From the NCBI GenBank assembly GCA_900618795.1, contig UYJD01000002.1:797150-861149 (forward strand): a stretch of 64,000 bases of DNA. Direction: 5' to 3'. The position numbers and the translations under genes are program-made. The notes below the pieces were generated by a model. The model ran no database searches. It worked only from the letters and a program-made list of their open reading frames with translations, and had not been told where the DNA came from. Positions 11,961 to 23,268 of the stretch are shown in pieces; position 1 is the first letter of the stretch; each line of letters opens with the position of its first letter. The stretch is from Cyanodermella asteris (taxonomy: Eukaryota > Ascomycota > Lecanoromycetes > Ostropales > Stictidaceae).

Positions 11961-12379
11961 GTTGAAGAAGCGGCAATCGAGCACGTTGAGGCGGAGCCAT
12001 TTCAGCCGCTCCATCGGGAAGTAACTTGGACGGGAGCCGACAGCTACGAAGAACAACTATGGCTGACGGGACAGAACGCCACGGGCAGGAATTGATACTG
12101 GGAATGGTTAGAATGGCATGGATACAGGTACACTACACGGTATAATGCGATCAACGAGCGTTAGCATGCACGTGCGGTATGAGCTTGACTTTTGATGGAC
12201 GAAGTGTGGAAAATTAGTTAATGCGTATTGTGATTCCGCTGGACTCTTGAACGATTCTTGCGGGTCTCTGCGCCGGCGCTACCTAGAATGAAGCTGTGAA
12301 TGAAAGCACCTTTTAGTGATAATGTCACTGATTCAAACTGTATTGTTCTCCGCAGAGCTGGCAAAACTGGCAAGTTCTG
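11961..12379. other. Intergenic, convergent 3' ends of RTN1 and MED4
   Basis: This 419-bp stretch holds the 3' untranslated ends of two facing genes. No open frame or repeat of note. Confidence 0.5.
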
Positions 12380-13339
12380 CTAGTCCTCGTCATCCCATCC
12401 AGAAAAGACGGCTTTTGAGTCTTGTGGTGCTCCAGCAGCTGCCTGTTGTTGGGCTGCTGGAGCAATCTGCCATGCATCGTCAGTCGGCTCCATGTCCGCA
12501 TTTGCCTTCTTTCTGGCAGCGGCCTCGGCCGTTCTGATTGCAGCCTCTTCCTCGGCCTTCATCTTTCGCAGCACGTCGGGTGCGTTGCCTGGGTATAGCT
12601 TGAGCGCACTCGCTTGAATGAAATGTTCGCTCAGCCACGGCACGTAGGGGCTGTCCTTGCTCGGATCCAACCATCTCTGCTCCGCCTCGGTCAATGCGTT
12701 CAGTCCCGCATTCCGCTCCGCCTCCTGGCCTTTTGCTTCCCCGGCAGTATCTAAGCTGATCGCCTGTGATGCACCGGGCGTGATCGGCTCCGGGCTCGCT
12801 ACCGCCGTGACCGGCATCTTGACAGGCGAGACGGACCCCTCAGGCGACCCAGCCGCCGTCACTCCCTGCATCTGATCTCCAGAAAGCCCCATCGCCGCTC
12901 CCGCCGCAGCAGCGGCCTCCTCTTCCTCTTTCCGAAGCACGGACGGCGGCTTGAAGTTTGCCGGCGGCAGAAACGTCGCTGCTACCAATCCATAGTCAAT
13001 GACCTCCTTCACCGACACCAATCTTGCCTGCCCGCCTCGTCGCTCCGTCTTTGCGGCATGCAGGGATGCCTGGCGAATCGATCCCCGCAGGTCCGCGAGT
13101 GCTTTCAGATTTGTGGTCAATTGCACGTCGAGGGAGCTGGACGCGCTGCGCAGGGATTGCAAGTGTTGGTGGTTTCGTTGATGTCTAGCCAAATCGGTTA
13201 TGCTGCCACGGAGGGAGTCATTCGCGGCAAGGAGCTCTTTGGCGTGTTCGGGAGAGGGGTTGTAAGCTGAGATGGAGCGGGTCAGCTGGCCCAGAGAGCG
13301 ATCTATGCGGTCGAGCTGCTCTTGCAATTGGGCTTCCAT
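12380..13339 (-). CDS. MED4: Mediator complex subunit 4
   Basis: A single exon encodes 319 residues, starting at the ATG of MEAQLQEQLDRIDRSLGQL. The frame is open further upstream, but that part lacks family character. The N-terminal half is a coiled coil: SISAYNPSPEHAKELLAAND, then LARHQRNHQHLQSLR and LTTNLKALADLRGSI. This pattern matches fungal MED4 (YNPS, LLAAD, LARHQ.NH). It is followed by VSVKEVIDYGLVAATFLPP, equivalent to the conserved motif ending in PP. The C-terminus is Ala-rich and disordered and ends in GWDDED. MED4 sits in the middle module of Mediator and links activators to RNA polymerase II. It is divergent from NCS-1, with an 858-bp shared upstream region. Confidence 0.82.
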   Translation of the reverse strand: MEAQLQEQLDRIDRSLGQLTRSISAYNPSPEHAKELLAANDSLRGSITDLARHQRNHQHLQSLRSASSSLDVQLTTNLKALADLRGSIRQASLHAAKTERRGGQARLVSVKEVIDYGLVAATFLPPANFKPPSVLRKEEEEAAAAAGAAMGLSGDQMQGVTAAGSPEGSVSPVKMPVTAVASPEPITPGASQAISLDTAGEAKGQEAERNAGLNALTEAEQRWLDPSKDSPYVPWLSEHFIQASALKLYPGNAPDVLRKMKAEEEAAIRTAEAAARKKANADMEPTDDAWQIAPAAQQQAAAGAPQDSKAVFSGWDDED

Positions 13340-14197
13340 GGTGGCCACTGGCGGTGGGGTGTTGTGATTGAGATTCCAATGCCGCCGCAAGCAGCAGACG
13401 AGACGGAATGCTTCACACGAAAGTAAATAGCATGGAAGATGCCGATCCTGATTGTCAGCCGGATTTATGCGATGGAGATATGGGCAGTGGCTCAACTCGT
13501 GGACAGTCCCTTGGTCGGACGCCTCGCTTATGACGCCAGCTGGGGCGCAGTCGTTCGGCGGAGCGACGAGGCGCCACGCATCACTCACTGTCTGCCCGTG
13601 CTGTGACTGCCGCCGCCCAGCTGCATTCAAGGACGCTTCCAACTCAGCCGGCCTGCTTTGAAGTCCTCGTCGTCGTCCTCCCCCTTCCCACTAGTTTTAG
13701 CTTTGCCTACCTATATCCTTCATCATCGTTTTTCCCTTTCTTCACAAGCTTCCACCAAACAACCTCGCTACGCTCGATCTTGCGTCGCACGTCCGCCCTC
13801 ATTCCCCTCCAAACTCGATAGCCTCCCGGCTCCGAACCCTGTTCTAGATCGAAGGCTTTTTTGACATCATCCTAATTTTGGAAACCAAGCACCTTCTTTC
13901 GGGGCACCACGCACAAAGGACGTCTCTCTGTTCTGCAACAATAGACGATTCCCAATCTCCCCGTCTTCGATTCGATTCGGTTGCACGCTTGCGACCCCAC
14001 CTGTCAGCTGCCTGGCCTGAGATCGAAGTCGAAACGCAAACAAATCAGTCAGCCAACGGGAAATTTCACATTTTCGCATTCACCAAAGGCTTGCCGGACA
14101 CGACATTTGAATTTTATCAGACTCGCGAGATCCCAAGCCTTGCTTTGAGTGCAGACGGTTGGAGTACAAGGAAGATCGTCCTTGACGCATTATCAGC
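13340..14197. promoter_or_regulatory. Divergent promoter region between MED4 and NCS-1
   Basis: Between 13661 and 13760 the plus strand is strongly C/T-rich, as is common just upstream of transcription starts in filamentous fungi. I infer this to be the NCS-1 core promoter, leaving a leader of several hundred bases before the ATG at 14198. An open frame at 13878-14348 overlaps the start in another frame but begins with TTG, so I do not count it as a gene. Confidence 0.4.
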
Positions 14198-15293
14198 ATG
14201 GGGAATTCGTAAGCACTACTCCGTTTCATGCTGCTGTCAATCTGCTTTTGGTGAAGGAATCCCGCCTGTTGCGGATGCACGTCATAGTTTGAATGCGGAG
14301 AAGATCCGAAGAAGGCAGATGCTCGATGGAGGTTTTGGGGACCTTTGAGGTGATTCGGACAACCGAGCATGCGGTCCAAAGCATCAGCCTGCATCGAAAC
14401 TACCGACCCCCTGGACATGTCTCGATGTGAAGTACACGGGCGACGAGTGGTTTGGCCGAGCTTATGTTGCCATTATTGCCAACAGAATTCGCAGAAAATG
14501 CACAAAAAGCCTGATCATGAAGGATCTACACGCGTTTCTCTCAAGCTTTCCAGGATTCAGATTCTTTGAAACGGTGCTATCAAGCTGACAGGCGCAAAGA
14601 CAGTCAAAGCTCTCGCAGAAGGAGCTACTACAGCTCCAAAAGGAGACAAAGTTCGACAAGAAGGAGCTACAGCAGTGGTATAAGGGTACGTCTTTCGAAT
14701 TTATTCTCGTAGAGGTCCTGGCTAAGCCTCTCCATTTGCGCCTTCGATACTAATCATGTCTAGGTTTCAAGAAAGATTGCCCGTCAGGGGAGCTTACAAA
14801 GCCCGAATTTCAGCGCATCTATCGTCAGTTTTTTCCGCACGGTGACCCCTCGCAATTCGCCGACTACGTCTTCAACGTCTTCGACGTCGACAAGTCCGGT
14901 AAGATCGACTTCAAGGAGTTCATCTGTACGCTGTCGATAACGTCACGCGGAAAGCTCGAGGACAAGCTGGACTGGGCTTTCCAGCTGTACGACATTGACG
15001 GCGACGGCAAGATTACATACGATGAGATGCTCAAGATTGTCGAGGCCATGTACAAGATGGTGAGTACAGATGCTTCCGCTGTACTAAAATGGGTTGTGCT
15101 GACAAGCTTGTAGGTCAGCTCAATGGTCAAGCTGCCGCCAGACGAGGACACGCCGGAAAAGCGTGTCAAGAAGATTTTCAAGATGATGGACAAGGACGAG
15201 AACGGCTTCTTGGACAAGGAGGAGTTCACCGAGGGAAGCAAGCGTGACGAGACGATTGTTTCGGCGCTCTCGCTCTACGACAAGCTTGTCTGA
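14198..15293 (+). CDS. NCS1: Neuronal calcium sensor 1 (frequenin) homologue
   Basis: Four exons, 14198-14208, 14600-14685, 14764-15059 and 15114-15293, encode 190 residues, exactly the usual NCS-1 length. The first coding exon has only 11 nt (ATG GGG AAT TC) followed by GTAAGC. Joined to ACAGTCAAAG at 14600 it gives MGNSQSKLSQ, an N-myristoylation signal like the family MGKSQSKLS. Four EF hands follow. The first is degenerate ([10 protein letters not shown]), as in the family. The others have loops [24 protein letters not shown] and [12 protein letters not shown]. The protein ends in [13 protein letters not shown]-1 is a calcium-regulated activator of phosphatidylinositol 4-kinase and controls calcium tolerance in fungi (family knowledge). 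Confidence 0.93.
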
Positions 15294-15821
15294 TATCGCA
15301 ACGTCCCAAATCGGGGATGAATGGAGTCTAGTCTGTTTCTACGTTGCCCTAGACTGTGGCGCCTTGCGGCGATGAGATAGGGGCAGTTCCTGCATGCTCT
15401 TCGGCTGAGACGTGCGCATTCTTTTTCGGTATGAGGTACGCGTATTGAGGACTGAATTGATGACATGGAATGTACTGAGGTGGACGTTTCGTTTCGAATG
15501 CGGTTCCTGCAAATTGCAGGATCAAAGATCATCATATAACACCGTACATCGAGTCGTCCATTACCCTGCCATGCAGTCACCTGGCCAATTCTCTGCAGTT
15601 CCCCCCACAATGCCCATGTTGGCGCCGGTGCCCTGACCATTACAAGTGAGCGCCGTTGCAGCACGGGATTTCAAAGAACTCATTATTCGCAGAAACCCCT
15701 TCTTTGGGACGCGTCCCTACAGCCTTCCCTCCATTTATCCAATCGACAGTATCCCGACCATAAGTTGTGCTCGTCAAAGAAGCGAAGGCTAAAAATCCAT
15801 CATCCAAATGCTGTCCTTTCC
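15294..15821. other. Intergenic, convergent 3' ends
   Basis: This 528-bp stretch between NCS-1 and the RING gene contains their 3' ends. Nothing else recognised. Confidence 0.5.
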
Positions 15822-17057
15822 CTATAATTCAGCCAGGATTCGCAACTCGACGTCGGCACAATTGACGAATATTTCTTCGTCGGACGATGCGGTGGCCGCA
15901 TCATCAGTATCATCATTCGAGGTCGACATGTTGTCGGCGGACTCGTACTCAGAGTCGTACTCTTCGTCCTCGCTACTTTCGAGGTCGTCCATGTCACTAT
16001 CATAGTCCTCGTCGTCTTCCCACTCTGACATATTTTCTCCGTCGTCAGCACCCTCGTATCCCTCATCGACCTCCTCATTGTCCTGTGCATCCACAGTTTC
16101 ATCTTCGTCCACGCTCATATCGGTCCCCGGCTCCGCGCTGCTGACATTGTTCTCGGCGTGGATGTGAGGGCACCCGGTCCCGTTGAGCGTGGAGGGTCGG
16201 TCCTTTGGTAGTTCGGGGCGAAATTTCAGTCGGTGTCGGTGCATGCTTCCAATGTTCCCCCATTCCTGATCCGCGCCAAGGTCGAGCGACCAGTGTAACC
16301 GCACAAATTTCTTGCGCTCCCAATTGTCGGCGTCGCTGCCCGCCCAGACCCATCCTTTCTTCAATGCGACCGTGGCTGAGACGCAGAAGGCGCCCTTGCG
16401 CCCGACGTTCCTGACCTCGAATGGTGGACTGTTAATCAGGTGGTGACTTGGGTTGAACCTCGGGTGCAGATGCACGTAGACGCTGTGAATCACATCGTCG
16501 CGCGATGTCCGGATGAAAAAAATACACTCGTGCTGCGAAAGCTTCCTCCTGGATACATTCGTCACGTCCTCGTCTGCCTCGCTGTCACTCGACGATGACG
16601 GGGATGAAAATATCCCTGGCGGCGCTTTTTCAACGTCCATCACCTGATGCTTATTCCCAATGTAAAGGCTCATGTACTGCAAGTCGGGATCGATCCCCAA
16701 GCGTTCCTCTCTCCCCCTTTGCGCATAGAGCTCGGGATACTTTGCAGACAGCACCGCGGCTCGTTCGGGATCAAGGCTTGCTGTGGTCTGAGTACGGCAC
16801 ATGGGACATGATGTAGAGAGTGCTGAAGGCTCGACGTTGTCCAAGGGAGAAAGTATTTCTGGTGATTCAGCGTTCCGCGGGCTGGTATCGGCCCAATTTA
16901 CCATGCATGATTGGCAGTGAGTGTGATTGCAGATGGTTGTTACGGGATCGTAGATCAAATTGGTGCAGATCGGGCAGGTATCGTCCTGGTCGATTTCCAC
17001 GTCGTTACTCGCAGCGGCGGGCTCCATGTGGGGTTCGTCGGACCCTGTATAGGCCAT
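15822..17057 (-). CDS. RING-finger protein with YEATS-like domain and acidic tail
   Basis: A single exon encodes 411 residues. A C3HC4 RING is seen at Cys28, Cys31, Cys43, His45, Cys48, Cys51, Cys84 and Cys87, with an unusually long loop (about 32 residues) before the last CPMC pair. About residues 176-270 read like a YEATS-type beta sandwich: IHSVYVHLHPRFNPSHHLI, then SPPFEVRNVGRKGAF, CVSATVALKKGWVW and RLHWSLDLG. This follows the YEATS order LHPxF, PPFEV and G-F. The region from about 300 onward is very rich in Asp and Glu. RING suggests E3 ubiquitin ligase activity and YEATS suggests recognition of acylated lysine; the combined role is inference. The gene is divergent from SFI1 at a distance. 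Confidence 0.75.
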   Translation of the reverse strand: MAYTGSDEPHMEPAAASNDVEIDQDDTCPICTNLIYDPVTTICNHTHCQSCMVNWADTSPRNAESPEILSPLDNVEPSALSTSCPMCRTQTTASLDPERAAVLSAKYPELYAQRGREERLGIDPDLQYMSLYIGNKHQVMDVEKAPPGIFSSPSSSSDSEADEDVTNVSRRKLSQHECIFFIRTSRDDVIHSVYVHLHPRFNPSHHLINSPPFEVRNVGRKGAFCVSATVALKKGWVWAGSDADNWERKKFVRLHWSLDLGADQEWGNIGSMHRHRLKFRPELPKDRPSTLNGTGCPHIHAENNVSSAEPGTDMSVDEDETVDAQDNEEVDEGYEGADDGENMSEWEDDEDYDSDMDDLESSEDEEYDSEYESADNMSTSNDDTDDAATASSDEEIFVNCADVELRILAEL

Positions 17058-18276
17058 TGTGAGGTGAGGTTCGCCTTTGGGTTGCTGTTGGAGAGTTAGA
17101 CAAGCTTGCCCGGCGGAGGAGTGGTGAATTGGTGCGAAGAGAGACTCAGGCGCAAGTTTGTCCAGTGAGGAGCATATCGGAGTCGGTCAGTAGGTGGCGG
17201 TTGAACGGCTGGTGGAACTCAGGAGGCGGATCGGAGCCCGGTCGGACAATCTGGAGAAGGTTGAATCTGGAGCCGGCGTAGGGTCACCTTCACAGCAATG
17301 TGTAGTAGATCAGAGTGGTGACTGGGTGTAACGTCGCAAGGTGAATAAAGCCGTTTGTCCTTGTGCAAGTGGTTACTTTGACATGGAGGTCCTTGTCACA
17401 CGTGAACAAAGCCAGTTCCACTATCGGGCGATCAGCGCCATCGCAGCAGTTCAGAAATGTGTCAAGTAGAAAGTAAGCGGCGGTCCGATCGGCGAGACGT
17501 CGAAGCCTATGTTAATGATAGCTGGAGAAGATATTTGCCGAAAGAGATAACTATTGAGCAAAAATGGAGGCAATAGAAAAGGTGTCGACAAGGGTTCTGG
17601 CACCGACGGACGGCAGCAACATGCAGGGCCGCAAGCACAGGAATCCAACGCGCTCGTTGGCAGCACGACGCAGGTCGCATCTGCCCCTCTCCTTCCTGCC
17701 GACCGGAGCGCTACACTGAATGCTTCTTGCCTGTTCTGTAATGTATCCTGATAGGAGTGCTTGAGTCGTTAGCGGTGCATTGCAACGCCCTCGCTCTTGT
17801 AGGGCGGCGGTCCCGCTCCACAATGCCGGGCGCTGCTGTTGCGCAATCATTGCCTGTTTAGGTGTTTGACGTTTGCCGCCCAGCAAGAGGACGATTGCTT
17901 CTGGCTTTGCTGCAGGGACGAGATGCGTGATAGGCTGGCCAGAAAGCTTGATCCGCACCACGTATGTAAACGCTTGGAAACAGGGCGTGTATGCAAGGTA
18001 GGTAATAATGGGAGCAACGCGGGCTGAAGTGGGCGCACGCGCCGCTTCGCGTTCGCAACCGGGAGAAGTGACGCCAAGCCGCGCAGCTTTCTCGACTCCA
18101 TTCAATCTGCTGCGACAACGCTACCTATTCATGAGCCGCACCACTGTGCTCGCCCTCATTGCTTCTCTCAACAGACATGATCTTGCGCTTTCCTAGCTGG
18201 CGATCTTGCAACATAGCTTCAATCGCCCCCTCGCGCTCTTCATGCATTTCAGAAAGCGCTGCCGCCGGAAAGTCTC
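17058..18276. other. Intergenic, divergent RING and SFI1 genes
   Basis: This 1.2 kb stretch holds upstream regions for both neighbours. A 184-codon open frame on the minus strand (17551-18105) has no family resemblance and I do not support it. Confidence 0.4.
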
Positions 18277-21200
18277 ATGCCTGCTTCGTCTCCTCTAGCT
18301 GCGCCCCAAGAACTATCCGATGAAGGTAAGTCCCCACCATCTTGCTGCTATGCTGAACCATCATTGATTACTCCCAGATGTACACGTCCTTGACGAAATC
18401 GTCAAAACGGCCCTCGAATACTCTGATGTCCATGCCTACCCTTACCGCGCCCTCCACCGTGCATACGAAGATGTCCTCGACAGTCGCGGCATCCCGCGAA
18501 GACACGACAGCAAATTCCTCCTCTTCATCTTCAGTCTTCGCAAGACGGCGCCGGATCAAGATCTTTACACCCGCTTCGAGGAATTGCTCTTGGAACGTGG
18601 AATTCAGGTTGAGGACGACGACGATGGACACCCTGTCAAAGCACGACCGAGCCGGCGCGCATCATTCGAATCACTAGATGACGCCCATGAAGACCTCCGC
18701 CGAGGCTTCGACCGGCGACGGCCAGAGTCGCGGGCGTCGATGTCTGAGTACGTCGAAGATACCCGTCCGCTGTCTCCGGGGCCAAAATACCAGCTCTCCA
18801 ATGGCGTTGTGAAGGAGCCCGCCTTCAACATCTCAACAATCGCCCACCCATCGCGAACGCCGGCAGCGAAACCGAAGCAGACACTCCTGGACGACTTGGA
18901 CCACGCAATGCCATTGGCTTTGGACATCAACCAGCAACATCGCGATTCAGACAGCGTGAGCTGGGATCCAGAGGACCTTCACTACCTCAGAAACGGTCTG
19001 CCGCATATCCTACACCATTCGCCAGGGGAAGTTCAGGTGGGCTTTTCAAATGGTGCAGGGCCCGATTTGACAAGGGAGCTGGGATGTAGTGAGAGGCGAT
19101 ACCAGGGGCTGGTCGAACAGGAGCAGTTTCTCAACTTGAAGAAAGCTCACAGGCTACTGCGGATCTGGCGGATCAGGTCGTATGTCTGCGCAAAAGACGC
19201 CGATTACGCGGCAAACGTAGACACGGATGAGATGCGCAAATTGGCTTTCCGAACATGGCTCCTGGCGCTCTGGCAATGTCGCGAACGCGACGAGATTGCA
19301 ATTGCAACGCCGAGAGCAAACCTGCTGGGGAAAGCATTCACTCATTGGGCCGTGTGCTCGAAGGAGGAGGTTCAAAAGGTGGAGCTTGCGAAGCAGCGTC
19401 TCATGTTCGTTCGGTACTTTCAGGCTTGGAAGGATTACACAATCAGCAACGAGAAGAAAGTCAGGACGCAAGTCTGCGGCAAATTCATGCGGCGATGGAG
19501 ATCGAGATTGGGCGAATCGGAGTCCAAGACAGTCCAGGTCTTGGATTACAGAGATGACATGCTGGTGCGACGCACAATGTCGAGTTGGATCTGGCATTCA
19601 CGAGACAGGTACGCGAAATATGTCGACGAGTTCACCAACAAACGCAAGGCGTTGGCAGCGCTCACTACCAGATTTCGGATATCGCGAGAGAAGGAGTCCG
19701 CCTTTGTGGAAAAGGGTTGCCGGAACGCTTTGCAAGTGTGGCACAGACGCAAGCAACACGTCGACAACCTGAACATGATCGCAACGAATCATGAGGCGTC
19801 TCGCTCTATTGGAGAGACCTTTTCTGCATGGCGGCTGCAAGGACAGTATGTTCCCCGGGAACGAGACTTTGTCAGCAAGCTCGATGAGAAACTTGTGAGG
19901 ACGGCCTTTTCGCGAATGCTTGATGTCTTTGACATGCATCAGAGGAGCAGAGTCCTCCAACGCCGACGAATCTTGATCACTGCATGGGATGTTTGGAATG
20001 ACAGGCTTAGAACGCACAGTCTTCTGCATCGCATCAACGAGCGGCTGGCGGCTGAGTGTCTGTACAAGTGGGTGCTCGCAGAGAGATGCCGACTTTATGA
20101 AAGGCTTCGCACGGAAAGGCTACTCGAGAGTTGCGCCAGGAAACTGGTTACAGCAAGGTCAACACGTTCGCAAGAACTATCAGATGCCTTCCGCCGGGTC
20201 CAAAACTCCCACAAGGCTCTGCAGAAGCAGATCTCCTTGAAACAATGGATCAGAAAGACTCGCGTATATTCACGGCATGAGGCTGCTGCATTGGCCAAGG
20301 ACGATCAAAGGATTACGAATCTTGTTTTTGACGAATTGCAACTGCGCTACGAAAAGATCCAGCTTTGGAAAACTCAATACGTCCCTAGCTTTGTACTCTT
20401 CTACAGAGGCAAGGAATCTCTGCTGGCCTGGCAGAAGGCATACAAGCAAAATCAAGCCAAGAAGACACACGAAGCATACGTCGTGGTCAGACGGCAGGTC
20501 AAGATGAACATGTGCAGAAGATACCTCTCGAGATGGCGAGATGACATGCTCGGAGTGCAAGCTTTGCAAGATGTCGGCGCAGATGTATACGAGGACCACC
20601 TTCTGACTTGTGGGACCAAGCTCTTCGATCACTGGAAAGACACGGCCACGGACCTCCGACAACGTGAGCTGCAAGTCGGCCTCGACCACGACGCCGTAGC
20701 CCTGGGCCGTCACCTGCTAACCTGGGCCACTCGCACCGAGAAGATTCAAGACAATACCGAAAAAGCTCTCGAATACGACCGCGAACACTCCCGCAGAGCT
20801 GCATACCGCTGCCTTCGCAAACTCCACTTTCGCATCCGCTTCATCCAAGAACGGCAGACAGCAAGCGCCTACGGCCTGGAGCTGCGCCAGTGGAGCCAGC
20901 GCGACCTGGCTCGGAATCTACTTCGGCTCTGGCTCGAACGGAGCCTCAGACAACGTGGCGTCCCAGAAGCCGACCTACCACCAACGGCCAAGACGAGACG
21001 CTTCAAAAATATGCTCAGAAACCTGCCTACTCCCGCGGCTGCGTCAACTGCTACTAGCGCGGCTCAGCAACACCCTCATATCGGAGGTATGCCTCAACGT
21101 GGGCAGCCGGACCCGAGCCCGTTCATTGAGCCGCACGGGGTCTTGGATCCAGCGGCCCCAGGCGTGGGCGGCCTCGTGCCTCCGACCACCCCGTCCAGGA

Positions 21201-21538
21201 GATTTGGTCGAAGTTTACGGACCCCGGCTCGGTCGCAGCAATTACAATCAAGGCAGCCGCAGCCATCACAACCGCAACAGCAGTTATCTCAGCAGGCGGT
21301 GCGCCCCCCAAGTGGCCAAGATGGTCCGGGCAATCCTGGTCCTCAGGAGACGACCACGAATATCGTCCAGGAGGCTACTGCTATCCAAGGCTCGCCTCCT
21401 GGCCTGGTGGAGCCCGCGACCGACTCGAGGGTACAACAGCAGCGGCAGAGCAGGGCGTTTGGGCGCTCGACTGGGTTTGGAAAGGGTGTGAGGAGGCAGC
21501 TTTTCGCACCCATCCCTGAGCGATCATCGTTCCCGTAG
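18277..21538 (+). CDS. SFI1: SFI1-like centrin-binding spindle pole body protein
   Basis: Two exons, 18277-18325 and 18378-21538, encode about 1069 residues; the 52-nt intron has GTAAGT and CTCCCAG borders. The middle of the protein is a long helical array of repeats, each centred on a Trp in a hydrophobic and basic setting. Examples are AFRTWLLALW, AFTHWAVCSKEE, YFQAWKDY, FMRRWRSRL, TFSAWRLQ, CLYKWVLAE, YLSRWRDDM, LFDHWKDTA, HLLTWATR and LLRLWLER; I count about 18. This is the Sfi1 repeat, each unit of which binds one centrin (Cdc31). In yeast Sfi1 forms the half-bridge filament needed for spindle pole body duplication. The Pro/Gln/Ser-rich C-terminus is low complexity and probably carries cell-cycle phosphorylation sites (inference). 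Confidence 0.9.
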
Positions 21539-22108
21539 AGCGGGAAGGAAAGTGTCAAGGACAAGGGCGGGGACCTAGATGTGTTTTCGGATCTGAAGCA
21601 AAAGTGAGCCGAGTCCAAGCCCGGCTGAAATGTGTGTCACTATATTGGGCGTCCTGTTGGTTTTGGGTTGTTGGCATTACCCTGGGTTGAACTTTGATTT
21701 GGGATGGCGCGGCATAGCACGGCATAGCACGGCATGGGTCTGGAGTACGGGAAAAGGTAACGACACGCCGTTATGAAATTGCATTGGGTAGATGGGTGGC
21801 ATAGGCCGGTGTTTGGGTTGTGATGGAGACGTTGTCGTTGAAGCTACCGAAATCGATCTCGATCTTGACTTTCTGGTCCTCTGCATGCGATTTGGAAATC
21901 GCCACAAGCCCCTTGCCTGTTGTCTCGGTTGCAGCAATGACCTCGTCCGAGTGTCCATTCCCGTTACGATCGTGGACATGTCCACCATTTCAAAGTGGCT
22001 TTTCGAAAAATGCGTTTGCTATCACTTCTTCATTAGGTACATAGCCAGTCATGGAACTTGCCGAAATTTTAGCTACAAACAATGGCCGCCGTGCATGTCG
22101 AACAAGGG
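21539..22108. other. Intergenic, convergent 3' ends of SFI1 and allantoicase
   Basis: No gene is seen. A small direct repeat of GGCATAGCAC (two full copies and a partial one) lies at 21711-21735. Confidence 0.5.
21711..21735. repeat. 10-bp direct repeat, about 2.5 copies
   Basis: GGCATAGCAC occurs at 21711 and 21721, followed by a partial copy GGCAT. It is short and probably slippage-derived, in the 3' flank of SFI1. Confidence 0.8.
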
Positions 22109-23268
22109 TCAGACTCTGCGACCAAACACTCTGAAGCGCTTGACGCCTCCGTCGGGTATCATAGTCAACTTGAAATGCGTAAACGGCTTGCCCAGCACCT
22201 CGGCCGCCAGATCGTCCCGGAAGACAAACTCCTCGTCCGCCTTCATCCGCTGGTCCGCGAGCAAAGCTATCCACCTCTTGTCATCCACAGCGGGCACTTC
22301 CTTGGGATCGGGAGAGAAGCCGGCATCCAACGCCTCGACTCTAACAGCCTTGGGGAAGTTACCCCTAAAGAAGGCCGTGTCGACCACGACCTTGCTGATG
22401 GTGCCGCGCGCACCGAGCTTGATAATCGCCCAGTCGACATGCTCACCGCGAGAGCGCTTCGTTTCCCAGCCGTCGCCCATGTCGACGCCTCGGCCTGGTA
22501 GGAGGAGGTTTGCGCCACGGCCGAAGTGCTGGTCTGAGACTGCTAGGCAGGTTCCACCCATGCGAGCAGCGCTCAATTCCACTTCTTGTGCACCCTCCGG
22601 CCAGACGGGTTTTGCCAGGCCGTAAACTCTGAATCGCGCAATACCGCCGTCGGGGTACATCCTGAGCCGAACGTGTGTGACGGGAAGCTTCTCAATGGGT
22701 TGACCCTCCACACTCCAACCGTGTCGCTGGCTGGGACCGCATTCTTTCACGCCCAGCACCTCTTTCCAGCCTGCATACTCCCATGCCTTCACCTTTTCGT
22801 CACCATCCGGCCCAGGCTCGTATGTAGCTTCGACGGAGATTTCCGGTGCGTAGTTGCCGGTGAAGAAGGCAGTGTCGACCTCGATGCCGCGGATCAGACC
22901 AGCAGCGACACCGAGGCGGATGATAACGTAGTCGAAGGGCGCGGGGTTGTGTCGACGCGTTTCCCAGCCGTCGTACCACGCGCCGGTGGGAACGAAGACA
23001 CCAGGCTTGGAAATCGGAGGGCCGGGGTTGGTGAGGTTGTTTGCGGCAGCGAAGAATTCATCCGAGTTAGCTAGGTGGACACTGCCGAGGGCTGTCGAAA
23101 TGAGATCTGATGTCCATGTCAGTACAACACAATTCAATTGGACCCTTGATAGGCTCGTCACGCTTGTTGAGGTCCCAATGGCTGAGCTGGCACGGATTGA
23201 GGGGAGGACAAACCCGTATATCGCGAGCTCAAGGTGGCATCGATCTGTTCGGCGTTGAGAGGTGCCAT
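22109..23268 (-). CDS. Allantoicase
   Basis: Two exons, 23268-23214 and 23106-22109, encode 350 residues, close to yeast Dal2 (343). The intron has GTTTGT and CATCAG borders; joining gives SSRYTDLISTALG, as expected for the family. Two tandem allantoicase domains repeat the same motifs: GAWYDGWETRRHN and MGDGWETKRSR; IEVDTAFFTGN and VVVDTAFFRGN; MYPDGGIARFRVYG and MIPDGGVKRFRVFG. The enzyme hydrolyses allantoate to ureidoglycolate and urea, letting the fungus use purines as nitrogen. The MAPLNAEQ start is the first ATG in frame with a spliced product. In fungi this gene is usually under nitrogen control; I did not identify specific sites. Confidence 0.95.

Noticed and set aside
13878-14348. 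156-codon open frame across the NCS-1 start
   Set aside because: It begins with TTG, is in another frame, and is explained by the leader and long first intron of NCS-1.
17551-18105. 184-codon open frame (-)
   Set aside because: No recognisable domain; lies in a divergent promoter region.
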